NCBI GenBank assembly: GCA_964016985.1
Contig: OZ024821.1
Coordinates: 89,828,093-89,892,092 of the forward strand
Direction: 5' to 3'
Length of the DNA: 64,000 nucleotides
DNA from: Anodontia alba
Lineage: Eukaryota > Mollusca > Bivalvia > Lucinida > Lucinidae
Shown here: piece after piece, positions 10,554 through 21,109 of the stretch
How the letters are laid out: every line of letters begins with the position of its first letter
Numbering within the stretch: position 1 is the first letter of the stretch
Position numbers and translations under genes: made by a program
The notes under the pieces: model-generated
The model's database searches: none
Told to the model about the DNA's origin: nothing
The model's input: the letters and a program-made list of their open reading frames with translations, nothing else

Positions 10554-11210
10554 TGGTGATATAGTATCGAATCATAAACTTGCAGCTTAGACGTTGCTCA
10601 AGGCAGTTTCTTTCTTTAGAGAAACCTTAAATATACAACAGACAGTTGATACATTAGCGATTAAGACCGTTTGTGTTGCAAGGACCTGTTTTGTCTATTT
10701 AATTTTTTATTTGTTTCATTCTCAATTGTTCCTCTGAATGTAGAAAAACATCTCTCGATGCTTGTACAAAGAGATCATCAAAAATATTTTCATAGCAAAC
10801 ACATGAAGTGTTTGCATTGTTATAGAGAGGCTGAAAACATATTTAGGCACCCAAACCTCGTATGACGTCTCGTAGCAAATTTCATTTTATCTCGTTCGCC
10901 ATCTTGAATTTGGCATCAGGGTAAACATATTACGTGACCTCTGTTGACCTCGGCGCGTGAGGCAGACAAACTGTTGTAAACAAACTGTTGGCAAGTCTTA
11001 TACATATCAGAAAAATAGTTGGCTTAGTATGTTTGCATAAAAGGCATTGCCTTTACTTCATATCAACTGTTCGCCTCAATTCTTGGAACAAGAGTAACAA
11101 TATATCTGTAATATATCGGCTCTTTTACATCGCCTAGCTTTATATGTTTCTAATGTATTTTCATCAAACAGCGCTTGTTTTGATTTATTTTTAAACTATA
11201 TGATGTAAGA
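10554..11210. other. Stretch without recognisable feature
   Basis: A 64-codon frame at 10671-10865 (+) resembles no known family. I see no repeat family here. Confidence 0.4.
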
Positions 11211-11420
11211 AATGTACCTTCAGACATGTGCGCCCAACAAAGATCAGATCAGCCTGCGCAATCAGAAATCTTCACCTGTTGCACTATGGATAGTAAACGA
11301 TGAAGAGTTTCATGCGGACAATAAAGACTCTAATCAGATTGTGCGGATGCACAGGCTGATTTGAGTTTTCGTTGAGCGCACATGTCAGAAGTACGTTTTC
11401 GCTCGCATATATGAGCTCAT
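11211..11420. mobile_element. F4 inverted-repeat element
   Basis: The ends are ACCTTCAGACATGTGCGCCC and GCGCACATGTCAGAAGTACG, inverted copies of each other. Between them are AGATCAGCCTGCGCAATC and CAGATTGTGCGGATGCAC-type halves. It is non-coding. Confidence 0.7.
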
Positions 11421-11699
11421 ATGATGTGCAACGCAAATATCCTTATCCCATATGCTTGATTTAGTATACATATATTCTACAGTACCCAGTAATTATGTGA
11501 AAGGGCGACGGACAACGAAAGCTCTGATCTGACTACGTGAATGTGCGAGCTCGTGTGAACAACCTTTGACCGCATTTTCATATAGGGGTCTTTTCTCATG
11601 TTGCGACATATTGTATGATTTTATAGTTTTATAGGACGAGGCAAATCGTGAGTATGCGACCTGGGAAAACCGTTCAGGTTTACATTTCTCCAAAACTAA

Positions 11700-11864
11700 C
11701 CATCCAAAGGACTAGTTGTAACTCAACTTGTTGACCGTTTCAAGGCGGTATGTTTACTGTGGTTCCTCTTCGTTTATTTTTTCTGCTTTCATTTCACTGC
11801 CATTTTGTTTTGTGATGTCATTTCTTGTCATGCAGCCCTTATCTGGTGTTTTGCAAGGGTCCCG
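11700..11864 (+). repeat. U2 retroelement 3' unit, diverged
   Basis: It contains the core TTGACCGTTTCAAGGCGGTA at about 11730-11749, followed by GTGGTTCCTCTTCGTTT. The downstream CTCGGGAGGGCTGTGC block is absent, so the unit is truncated where the U3 copy begins. Confidence 0.5.
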
Positions 11865-12215
11865 TAAAGCTAGCTTAAGCCCTTAGTAATTCATTACTGA
11901 CCGTTCCAAGGCGGTACTTTCATTCTGGTAGTTTTTGTTAATTGTTATGTAGTGTTTCATTTTCTAATATTTTTTTTCTTTTAATAATAATGTAAGTTGA
12001 TTATATATTCAGTTTAGTTTTGGTCACAGAGTTCCCACCTTTTTGGGAAAGAGTTGCCAATTCAGCTAGCCGTCTGTTCATTTTGTGGCTGCTTTATTGT
12101 ATTTGTCTTTTTTTTCCCTTTGGTGTTGGGGCTTGATGTGGATTTATTGTATCGTTATCTGAGTTCTCTGATTTACTTTGTATTCCGAGATTTGGCTTTC
12201 CTTGATATCAACATC
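11865..12215 (+). repeat. U3 retroelement 3' unit (solo)
   Basis: Blocks in order are TAGCTTAAGCCCTTAGTAAT, the core CTGACCGTTCCAAGGCGGTA (11897-11916), GTTATGTAGTGTTTCATTTT, GTTTAGTTTTGGTCACAGAG, AGTTGCCAATTCAGC, TTTGTGGCTGCTTTATTGTA and TTGGTGTTGGGGCTTGATG. This is the most complete U3 copy in the window. Confidence 0.72.
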
Positions 12216-12469
12216 TATTTATGTTGTGTTTATCCATAGTGCTATATCATAGTCACATCCATAATGCTATACCATCTCAATTTGTCCTAGAGCGCCTGTA
12301 TTATTAAGGCATTACCGTTCTTACTGTAGCTATGACAAATATAAAAATAAAGAAGCGAAAAGGGTTTTATTTGTTGTAGTTAACTGAGAAAACACCAGTT
12401 TTTGATGGACGAAATGCATTATTTAATTCTACTATTTCACTACAAATATTGTTCTGCGTGCCACAATCG

Positions 12470-12665
12470 TATCAACTATGAAGTACTGTTGTTTCTGTTG
12501 TTGCTGTTCTAAATCTTGTTGTTTTATTTATAGTATCACATATTTTCTTCGAAATTGCACCGTCATTCAGACTTCGTTTATTCTACCTCTTGGTGTGTTT
12601 GGTAGGCTACGTATTGTGACTATGGCTCTTCCTGGACATCCTGTTTATTATACTCCATAATAATG
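12470..12665 (+). repeat. U2 retroelement 3' unit, 3' part
   Basis: The 3' block of U2 (here CTACCTCTTGGTGTGTTTGG then TATTGTGACTATGGCTCTTCCTGG) is present, preceded by TTGTTGCTGTTC. The core motif is not preserved. Confidence 0.5.
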
Positions 12666-13494
12666 TAGTGGAACTAACAGTCACCAAACGGGTGTAGCTG
12701 CTCTATATACTAGAAACTTTTCTTTTAATAATATGGTTAAGTTTCTTTCAGGTTCTGTCCTTCTAGCTATTAGAATTACGACGAAGAAACATTGAGAGAA
12801 AACAAGACCAGCTTGGAGTGAAAATGCATTAAAGATGCTATCGTTCACGTACGATCAAAAGCATTGAGGTGAATCCGTTTTGCAAATAAAGCTTGCAATA
12901 TAAAGTTATTTGTCTACCAATGATATTTAAGGAAAATTAAAGAAAAAGCAATAATTTCTCTCTGTACTTTAAGCCTTTTTCAGGCAATAATTACGAGCAA
13001 TGAAGAATTGGAAACCAAATCAAGATGGTAGAAATTACGGGTATATACAAAAACGCACAAGCCAAAACAAAGAAAAAAAAAATAAGAATATAAAAATGAC
13101 AAAACAAGATGGAACAATTACAATACTCGACATATATATAAGGATCTGCAACAGAGAAAAGGCACTGAACGGTCTATAGAGTGGGACGAGAGGGGGCTTT
13201 ACACAATCGGAAGGTCGCTCACTCTTAATTTGGATGGCGAATTATTAATAATTATTATGCGTTCCGTCCGCGTATTGGTCTTCAAACACATCAGTGAAAC
13301 ATCACAGTAAAACATATATAATAGCAAACAAGTAGAAGGCTCAATGGCGAGCTCAAGCCAGAGCAAAAGAGGAACACAAATACCGTATATACCTTAAGTG
13401 ATTTTATGCTCTAGCAAAACAAATAAGCTGAGAAATATGTACACCCTAGAATGTTCCACGAGGGATCCATCCAAAAATGAACAATTCACAATAT
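12666..13494. other. Stretch without recognisable gene
   Basis: AT-rich. A word near 13288-13312 (ACATCAGTGAAACATCACAG) matches, on the minus strand, the CTGTGATGTTTCAC block in the PLE 3' region, so a small PLE scrap is likely. The remainder is unassigned. Confidence 0.4.
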
Positions 13495-14102
13495 AAAAAA
13501 TAAAAAAAAGGAAAGAGAAAAGTCCAGGTAGTGCCACAATCACAAACCGAAGCCCTTTCCAGACCCCAAGAGGAAGAGGAAACCGACAAATCCAAACAAG
13601 CACAAATCGAACAAACGTACGAAAAGCACTAAGATTAGCTCTCTCTTCCCCAAGCGAGGTAATCGCAATACTAAAAGGACTGAAAAACACAAGAACAAAA
13701 TGACACATGGAAAGACATACAAAAAATCGCCTCGTATAATAAACCACAAAGCAACAAAGAATAAGACTAACACCGGGACCACCGCCTTAGAACGGTCAGT
13801 AGAGTAAACCACCGGGGGGGGGGGGGGGTGGTTAAAGCACTTTTACAGCTAGCTAACTTCACCCTGGGTCCAGATGTTACTCTTAATACAGAAACACATA
13901 AAAATTCGGTTCGCATAAAGGCTCCCAACTCAGTCAATGCATCAGAGCGAAAACACAAAAATCAAATTAATCACTATAATAAACAAAGACGAGTACTCAT
14001 GACTAATTCTACTGTATGCCAGAATAAATGAAAACCGATAGTTGAACCACGGCGGGCCAAGCCAAAGACATATCGTCAAGCCCCAACCCACAGGCTAAAG
14101 TT
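13495..14102 (-). repeat. PLE 3' region with U1 terminal unit
   Basis: This lies directly downstream (minus strand) of the reverse-transcriptase remnant, so U1 is the 3' untranslated end of a Penelope-like element. It contains GACGATATGTCTTTGGCTTG, CCAGGGTGAAGTTAGC, a 15-base C run (G on the plus strand, 13814-13828), the core TGACCGTTCTAAGGCGGTGG, ATTGCGATTACCTCGCTTGG, GTTTGTGATTGTGGCACT and a T-rich end. The same 3' module recurs, without a reverse transcriptase, at 30891, 53511 and 57150. At 59500-60870 it lies on both sides of a short reverse-transcriptase remnant. Confidence 0.75.
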
Positions 14103-15965
14103 TTACGAAGAGGCCGTTATTGGGTCTGAGGCCCGAACCGCCGTCGTGCAATTAAAGAGTGAAGCATAGCCATCAACAATAATTGGGTTGACAACTAGGC
14201 ATGCAGTCTGCCGCATAATATCAAGGCTATAGCCAATTCTTTTATAACGGTTAATAAGTTTTCTGAATTGCTCCGAAAAGTTAAATTTACTTACAATTTT
14301 TCTAAATCTGTACACTAAGTCACCGTAAAATTCTGGTTCCGATATACCTTGTTGCAGAAGTGTTTTCAGACTGACGCTATATTTTTCTAACAAGGCACTG
14401 TGTCTGCGATAAAATTTCGAAAACGCCTTACGAAGTTTAAAATAACGATAGTCCTGCCTAAGAAGTTTGGTAGTAAGGGCTTTATTACGGTAGTTAAAGT
14501 CATTAAGATTTGAAGAAGCTCTAGCGAATCTAATAAGTTGAGATATGTATACCCCATATGAGGTACGCCGGGGGACATCGCCATCCAGAAAAGAGAAATT
14601 GACTATATCAAAATCAAAATCGTCCCGTTTATCATAAATTTTTGTGGAAACCGTGCCATTAGAAATACATAGATTCAAATCCAAAAAAGGTGCCTCGGTA
14701 TCGGAAGAATTTGCTCTATTTAATTGGAGTTATGTAGGGTATATCCGGTCCGCCATTTGGTCAAAGTAAATATTGTCAATATTTAATAAATCATCAAGGT
14801 ATCTTGAAGTTGAATTGAAAACCTCAATATTGTCAGCCTGATTTTCATGAAATCTCTCTCATAACAAAAAAGAAACAAATCTGCAACAAGAGGAGCACAA
14901 TTAGTTCCCATCGGAATACCAATAGTTTGCCTATAAAGTTTAGTTCGAAATCTATTAAAAATATTATCCAAAAGATAAACAAGGGCATCACAGACTTTTT
15001 GACACGACCATAAATTGTGATTATTATATACATCAGAAGTGAAAAAAGCACATTCTTCGTTGTAGGCCAAATATTGGGTATTCTCCCGAATAAACGTTCG
15101 GTTAAGTAAATCAATAAGTTTATCTTTTATAAGATGATGAGGTAACGTAGTATACAGTGTAGAAAAATCATATGTAGACAATTTAGAAGCCTGAAAGTTT
15201 TTAGATTTAAATTTATTGAGAACATCATTAGAATTTTTAATTGACCAAAAATAGTAAATTCCGTCCCTTTCGTAAACAGTATCATAGTATCTAATCCAAT
15301 GTTTTTTAACAGCAGTAAGGCATGAGGTTAGCAGTTTGGACAAATTAGTAGTCGTACATGAACTAGAATTAGCAATGAAACATGCTTTGTAAGGTCGTTT
15401 ATGAAGTTTCGGTAACCAATATAACGTAGGAAGTGTCTTGCTTTTCTTTAATACTCACGGCAAACTTAGCAGTAATATCGATAGAATGGGTATTAACAAT
15501 AGAACTCTCGTCAGTAGAAATCCATTCATATGTTTTGATACTACCAAGTTCTTGTATTAGAGTATTGATATAATAAAGTCGTCACACAACAACAACATTA
15601 TTAGCAGCTTTATCAGCTGGAGCCAAAACATACTTCCTATGAAATTCTTGGATACCTTGTTTCAAATATCGAAAAGATAATTTAGGCTTTGGAGGTTGAA
15701 GATCAAGGTTATTAGAGTAAAATAACACACGTTCATCAATGATCTTAAAAATCTTTAATTTCCAATTATTTAAAGCATTAGACTCAACATGCTCTCGTTT
15801 ACAGCAACGCGTACAATAATCATTTAAAGCACTGGAAATTGTTTCCCAACATTTATTGAAATCAATGTGGGCTGGGAATCTATATTTACGTCCTTTTAAA
15901 ATAACTGAACGGATTCGTGAATCAGTTATAATCTTCAAGTTACCAGTGACAATATGACCGCTGGT
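14103..15965 (-). pseudogene. Penelope-like element reverse transcriptase (broken)
   Basis: This is the remnant of a reverse transcriptase of the Penelope-like class, which would copy element RNA into DNA. On the minus strand the pieces in order are: 15965-15582 with IITDSRIRSVI and the YVLAPADKAANNVVVV motif; about 15580-15345 with YVILVTETS in one frame and TLYWLPKLHKRPYK-like sense in another; 15343-14783 with TYDFSTLYTTLPH (motif A), FFTSDVYNNHNLW and RQTIGIPMGTNCAPLVADL; and 14684-14103 with FSFLDGDVPRRTSYGVYISQ and ACLVVNPIIVDGYAS at the C end. The order and the LPKLHK and GIPMGTNCAP motifs fit PLE reverse transcriptases. At least three frame breaks or stops separate the pieces, so it is dead. 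I see no GIY-YIG endonuclease module before the 3' region. It is 5'-truncated near 15965, where another PLE fragment is joined. Class assignment rests on motif recall; a profile search would settle the clade. Confidence 0.85.
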
Positions 15966-16310
15966 TGATAAGTCGGGATAACCCGTTCGACATAAATTTT
16001 AGACGAGACCATGTCATGGGATACTAATTGCTTTTACAATATCGGTCATCCCGTTTGACATAAGTTTTACACGAGAGTTATCAGATACTAATAAAGTTTA
16101 ATTCGGAAACGGGGCTTCGGCTTCAGATGTACATGTGTTGTATAGTTGAAGATCCTTCAGATAAAGGTTATCTACCATTTGTTCAAAATAATATTTATCA
16201 ATATTTAATCGGACATCTACATATCGAAAAGTTGCAGTGAATGCCTCAATAACAACGGCTTGACTTATGTGAGACGGGGATTCCATAGCTCTCTTTGGTT
16301 TCAAAACAGA
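15966..16310 (-). pseudogene. Second PLE reverse-transcriptase fragment, joined in tandem
   Basis: A 68-residue frame at 16304-16098 reads VVIEAFTATFRYVDVRLNID, YYFEQMVDNLYLKDLQLYN and EAEAPFPN. This is the segment of the PLE protein that follows the catalytic core (compare AFKSTSRYLDD in the copy at 51.9 kb). Between it and the next PLE lies a roughly 60-base imperfect direct duplication (CCCGTTCGACATAAATTTTA near 15981 and CCCGTTTGACATAAGTTTTA near 16049). The arrangement is head-to-tail: the C-terminal part of one copy runs into the 5'-truncated start of the next. Such partial tandems are common for PLEs. Confidence 0.7.
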
Positions 16311-16479
16311 AACAGCTTTTCAGCGAGGTGCAAAATGTGTACGACACAGTTTACTAACTACCTGTTGGTATCATTTAGGAAATACTATCAAGAAGAAAGA
16401 GCTTCACATCCTTACTGATAAGACGATAAGGTATGGATGGTTAAAAACTTTGCTTCCCACTTTAATTGCCCAACGGTGA

Positions 16480-16935
16480 GTTGGGGCATGACGCTGAATG
16501 ACGGCCCCTTCCTCAATCTGCTTCAGAATGTTAAAACCTGACTTTTAATGTCATTTGCTTTGGTTTCAGACTATCACTGAACCTTTGGATTTGTTTCATT
16601 GTGTTTTTGTGATTATCTATGTTTTACCTTGATGTTTCACCAATGGGGTAGATGACCCTACACGGATCGTACACATATTTGTAAGTTTTAACTGTATCAG
16701 AATTAGGGTCCACGTGGCGACCATGTATAGCTAGCCCCAACCCCCAATTAGGTATTTCTGCTGACCGTTCCATGGCCGTTCCGTTCTTCTGTTGCAGCTC
16801 TTCTTCATTTATATGTCGATTATTGAAACAATGCTATTGTTTCTTGTCAATATTTATTCCTCATATCTTCTTATACTTATACCTTGGGGAGTTCATGTTC
16901 CTAGAATTTTGGCTTTCTTTAACTAGTTAGCATCA
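16480..16935 (+). repeat. PLE 3' region with U2 terminal unit
   Basis: It starts with GACGGCCCCTTCCTCAATCTG, which in the PLE at 21.1-22.2 kb lies just after the reverse-transcriptase C end (CTCCTCAATCTGTTCCAGAT). It continues with TTTGTGATTATCT, GATGTTTCACCAATGGGGTA, CTGTATCAGAATTAGGGT, AGCTAGCCCCAACCCCC, a mutated core CTGACCGTTCCATGGCCGTT and TCTGTTGCAGCTCTTCTTC. It therefore links the U2 terminal unit to PLE upstream sequence. Confidence 0.6.
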
Positions 16936-16996
16936 TTCTAGGTTGCGCACTTATGACCCAATAGAATTTATGTTGATAAACAATCTTTCAATTGTA

Positions 16997-17496
16997 CGAG
17001 GGTCATGCAAAAAGTTCTGTCACTAATAGGCTTCCTTGGTTTTATCCCAGGTATATTTTAAAATGTTTCACTGCACTTGAATGGTGTGTTCAATAGCTAA
17101 CGGTATCCGTTTATTTCGTTCAAATTGCTTTCCAACTGACCGAGTTATTTCAAACTGAAATAGATGCAGTCATATACATTGACCAATTTACTTGTTACCA
17201 TATAAAACGACCAAGCAAATGATGGTCAGGAGTCCACCTTTTACATGACAACGCCTCCTCTCATGTGTGAGGTTGTTAAGTCTTTTCTGGCTTCTGAAAA
17301 GGTGAAAGTTTTAAACCATCCACCTTATTCACCTGACCTGAGTCTCTGTGACTTCTTTTTATTTCCAAGGCTTAAGAAAGTGCTTTCTGGAAATAAGTTT
17401 ACGTCTAGAAGTTCTCTTGCCAGCGCTATTAATCAGTGTCTCCAACAGATACCAAAAGAAGACTGTTTATCTGCTTTTCGCGACTGGGACTGGTGA
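16997..17496 (+). pseudogene. mariner (DD34D) deletion derivative, right end lost
   Basis: The left TIR CGAGGGTCATGCAAAAAGTT follows TA at 16995-16996. The remnant encodes the transposase C-terminal part: a DNASSH-type second catalytic aspartate (about 17242), VVKSFLASEKVKVLNHPPYS, PDLSLCDFFLFPRLKK with the third aspartate, and CLQQIPKED. The spacing between second and third aspartates is 34 residues, as in classic mariner. The N-terminal half is missing, with the same join as in the copy at 23653. The right TIR is gone: the sequence departs from that copy after CGCGACTGGG. Confidence 0.88.
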
Positions 17497-18669
17497 TTCA
17501 AACCGGCGATGCCTCTTCTTTTGTTCGTTCTGTTTTTCAAGATTTTGATCTTTTTCCGACGATCGAGTGTGCGTACGTGCGTGTGTGTGCGTGTTGCCAT
17601 GTTTTGTAGCATTTAACTCTTATCAATACTTAGGAAATGCTATTTCCGCCGTCATTGTGGCCTTTCTTGGGTAACTCCATGTTTAATTTTTGTTTTTCAG
17701 CGACATATTCTACTGCAGCAACGATCATTGAAGCGGATAACGAATGCCCTTGTCAGACTGAGCATCCATACAGTCTGATAATGGCTTTTGCTCTTTGTCA
17801 ATATATTCTGTTAAAGTGATTCTCTAAGCGGAATTTGAATGTCCTGCTCAGCCGACGCATCAACAGTTTCTGAGGTTTTGGTAACCGATTTACATGAAAT
17901 GTCAAGATTTATTTTCTCTGAAAAAATGTACATAAAAAGAATGCCGTCTGCTACAAATTTTACTAGGCGCCTTGCTTTTCATAGATATATTCTACAAAAA
18001 CAAATGATTCTGTAAACAAAACCCTATTATACTGTGCGACTTTGCTGGCTGATCAGTGTTCTTGCTGTCCCTACATGCTCAGAGACACATCTCTACATTG
18101 TGTGGTCTTTTTCTATGACCAAAATATTCTTTGAAAACACAACGGCACGCACGTCATTGATTGAATTTGAAAATTTGTATTGGTTAATCAGAAGCGAGCG
18201 CCTGAATGACGACAAATTAGAATTTTTGGCGAATTTCTTTGCATTATCCTGTCTCTGATTTGTCGTTTGCCAAGTAATGTTGTAATTTAGAAGAAAAGGA
18301 CTTTGGTAATACTCTCCAGGGCAGATTTAAATGTCATTTACAAACTTTAATAAGTACAAATGAGAAACAGTATTGATAGTTATTATGATAATAACTGCAT
18401 GAGCCGAGTCAAGCTAAAACGGACATAAATATCTGAAAAATAGAATAGAAGTAAGAATGAAGTCCATACCAAAATCGTGTTTCGAAAAATCATAAGTCGA
18501 TATGCACAAAGACCAAATTAGGAATGATCAGACAGACAGAAATGGACCCCAAAAAAACGGGGTGTAATCATTCGTCCATGGCAAGTAAGCATTACTTGTT
18601 AATCATGCTTCACTCACCATGTCTACTAGTCTAAACAGAGATTAAGAATAGAGGATTATCTAAAGAGAG
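17497..18669. other. Stretch without recognisable gene
   Basis: It contains a short GTGCGTGTGTGTGCG tract near 17570-17594. Open frames at 17637-17819 and 18034-18258 resemble no family. No repeat family is recognised. Confidence 0.4.
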
Positions 18670-18815
18670 CCACAATCACAGATCATAGCTTTCCAATGAT
18701 ATCAAGAGGAAAAGCAAACAAACCATGACCGACAGTACATGACCACAAACCAAAGAAAAACAAAAGCAACAATTCCCTCTTCCCAAACAAGATGTTCCAA
18801 TGCTAGACGATCGGT
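18670..18815 (-). repeat. Decayed U1-type 3' unit
   Basis: CACAATCACAGATCATAGCT, ATCAAGAGGAAAAGCAAACA and CCCTCTTCCCAAACAAGATG align in order with the U1 minus-strand sequence at 13545-13670. It is heavily diverged. Confidence 0.45.
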
Positions 18816-19145
18816 TGCATTTTAATCGAAAACAAAGTTCCAATTGAAAGCATTCATATTAATTTCAGAATATTAATGTACATAAAAATTATTCTTTATA
18901 CGAACCAACTGTGCAAACACTGAAACTGTGTTGATATTCCGTTTAATTTATATACAGGTATCTTCATATGTTGTACATAACAACGTAAATTTTTGTACTC
19001 TAAACACTGAATAACATCTCTATATGTTCTTACCATTTGCGAAAAAAAATGCTCCCTACGCATAACGGTGCGTATATATACCACAGTCCACCATGCCTTA
19101 AGTATACAATCCAAAACAATTCCAAGGCTCACGAGGGCCGGCAGG

Positions 19146-19183
19146 TATATATATTTATATGTATGTATGTATGTGTGCGTGTA

Positions 19184-19229
<46 letters not shown>

Positions 19230-19230
19230 C
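19146..19230 (+). repeat. (GT)n microsatellite with GTAT lead
   Basis: A GTATGTAT/GTGC lead runs into a pure GT tract at about 19187-19226. The VCVCVC or THTHTH open frames across it are artefacts of the repeat. Confidence 0.9.
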
Positions 19231-19407
19231 CGAATATGAATATCAGCAGAGTGTCTATAACTATGTTCAAGTAGACGATGAAATCGCTGCATTTACATCT
19301 TACATGTACACCTGCACATACTGATATATATCAAGTTGAATTAAATAGACAAAAACACGGGTAATAGTTGTTCCACAGCAGGAGAAAACATAGTCATCTT
19401 GGTTGAC

Positions 19408-19500
19408 CAAAATGCGCTCAGTGAAGATTCTGATCAGACTGCCCGAATGCGCAGGTTGATGCCTTTTTCCGAAGTTATATTTTCTGATTGTGTGGCTCAA
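19408..19500. repeat. F4 fragment
   Basis: GTGAAGATTCTGATCAGACT and GCGCAGGTTGATGCC are the F4 right-half words, followed by a diverged TTTTCTGATTGTGTGGCTC tail. The left half is absent. Confidence 0.55.
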
Positions 19501-20180
19501 ATGATCTTCGGTGCATGTTTTTTTCCCAAAGACATAATGCCCCTTTTCTTCACGTTTCGCGCAACATAAAACATCCAATAGCAGGATTCTGTCACTGACC
19601 TCTGCCACCTGGGCTGCGTTCAGATGTTCAAGTTACTCGCGAGTGTTTTACTCTGGACCCCTGTTCCTGTTGGTGCTCGTCATTAAGTACAGGGATCCAG
19701 GGCAAAACATTCGCTATCAATTTGCACTTCTGAATGCAGTCCTGCTGTAGTATTACCAGCGCCCTTATCTCTCTGTACCTTTGCTATGCTCAAAGTGAAT
19801 TTACAAACAAAAATAAAATGATGGCAATGTTTCTTTCTCCAAGACTGCTGATTTATTTACACAATAACTGAATAATGAAAACGTCTTGTTTCATTACTTC
19901 AGTTTGACAATAATGCATATATCCTAAAAGAAATGGGGAATAAGGTACAGTAGTTAACTCTTTGTATACTTTATTTCTTTTTACAAGTTTAAGGTCACTA
20001 TGCACTCACACTCAGTTAATTAATGAACTTTACAGTTCCCTCACAAATAAATTAGAAAGAGTTGACTGTAATGACAACAAAGACCCCGCTCAACAATTCG
20101 TATTCGATCAATGTGCAGTTATGTTGTTTTAACACTGAAATGCAAAGAACACTTAGAATGGCCAGTAGTAAAGAATCTCA
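19501..20180. other. Stretch with one imperfect inverted repeat
   Basis: At 19619-19745, CTGCGTTCAGATGTTCAAGT and the complement-like ACTTCTGAATGCAGTCCTG, with internal TGTTTTACTCTGGACCCCTG / CAGGGATCCAGGGCAAAACA, form a roughly 125-base foldback. I do not recognise the family. The rest is unassigned. Confidence 0.45.
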
Positions 20181-20620
20181 TATAGGGATCAAACAAGGTT
20201 TTTCATGCATTAACATTCGCCAGGTCCCTTGGGAGGTGTTGAAAACCGAGGTCGAAGACCGCGGTTTTCAACACCTCACAAGGCACCTGGCGAATGCTAA
20301 TGCATTGAAAAACCATGTTCGATCGCTATTATTGCATAAAAACTGAAAATATTTGCTACATTTTGCGTTATTTCTTGCACTATTTTGTTTCGCCCTTTCA
20401 CCGATGTCTCGCGAACACGCAATTTCCATGGACTATGCTCGTTCTAGGGCCTGGCATTACATATCTGGTGACGGCAGCGATTCTGTGGCCCCGGTATAGG
20501 CGTATTAAAAGTTGCGTTGCCGTGCATTAACAGTGCGTGAACTGCATTGTTAATACACGGCTTTTTGCAGGTTAATGCACGGCTGTTAATAACGTGCGGC
20601 ACTGCTTTTTATGTAGTGTT
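20181..20620 (+). mobile_element. F6 element with terminal long hairpin
   Basis: This is the reverse-orientation partner of 3006-3432. The hairpin end is better kept here: CATGCATTAACATTCGCCAG to about 20260, with an inner AAACCG...CGGTTTT stem, then GGCGAATGCTAATGCAT. The body carries TCGCGAACACGCAATTTCC, CCCGGTATAGGCGTATT and ATTAACAGTGCGTGAACTGC. The two copies support one dispersed family. Confidence 0.7.
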
Positions 20621-21109
20621 AAATCGACTTTACTGGCACCAAATATTCATCCTAAGTTCAAATATATAAAAGAGGCAGAGTACAAACAGAAAGAAACAGA
20701 AGAAAACAGGAAAACAACCGAAGTCGATACTAGCATCGGAGCAAGAAAACATGATGCATGATAACAAAACAGAAAGCAAACTGAACAATGAAATCAAACA
20801 GGCCTTAAACATTATACGTGATCTTTCCAAAAAGTTTGTGTGTCGCTTTTGCTTCTTCCTGATAATATCTTTATTCGATCTGGCACTAAACTCTACCACA
20901 AACTATTTATATACTTATGGATACAAATTGTGCACCCCTTATTGCAGATCTGTATCTGTTTTGGTATGAAAGAGACTTAAAGCTATCCCTGTCTTACGAA
21001 AAACAGGCCAGTATTATTCAATTCAATTCAGTGTGTTTATATTTGGATGCCTAACTAAATATTGATGATGAATATTTTGAACTAAATGTTATTACAATTT
21101 ATCAAAAAC
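20621..21109. other. Stretch without recognisable feature
   Basis: An 89-codon frame on the minus strand (20899-20630) is hydrophobic and F/L-rich with no family resemblance. No repeat family is seen. Confidence 0.4.

Noticed and set aside
13540..13812. Hydrophobic open frame of about 90 codons shared by U1 copies at 13540-13812, 30980-31249 and 53535-53804
   Set aside because: The shared apparent start is GTG, there is no conserved ATG, a second frame is open over the same DNA, and the copies at 57150 and 59500 are interrupted. Low stop density in T-rich sequence explains it.
19037..19324. Open frames with CVCVCV/THTHTH across 19146-19230
   Set aside because: Artefact of the (GT)n microsatellite.
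20062..20346. 94-codon open frame as a gene
   Set aside because: More than half lies within the F6 hairpin and is explained by the foldback sequence.
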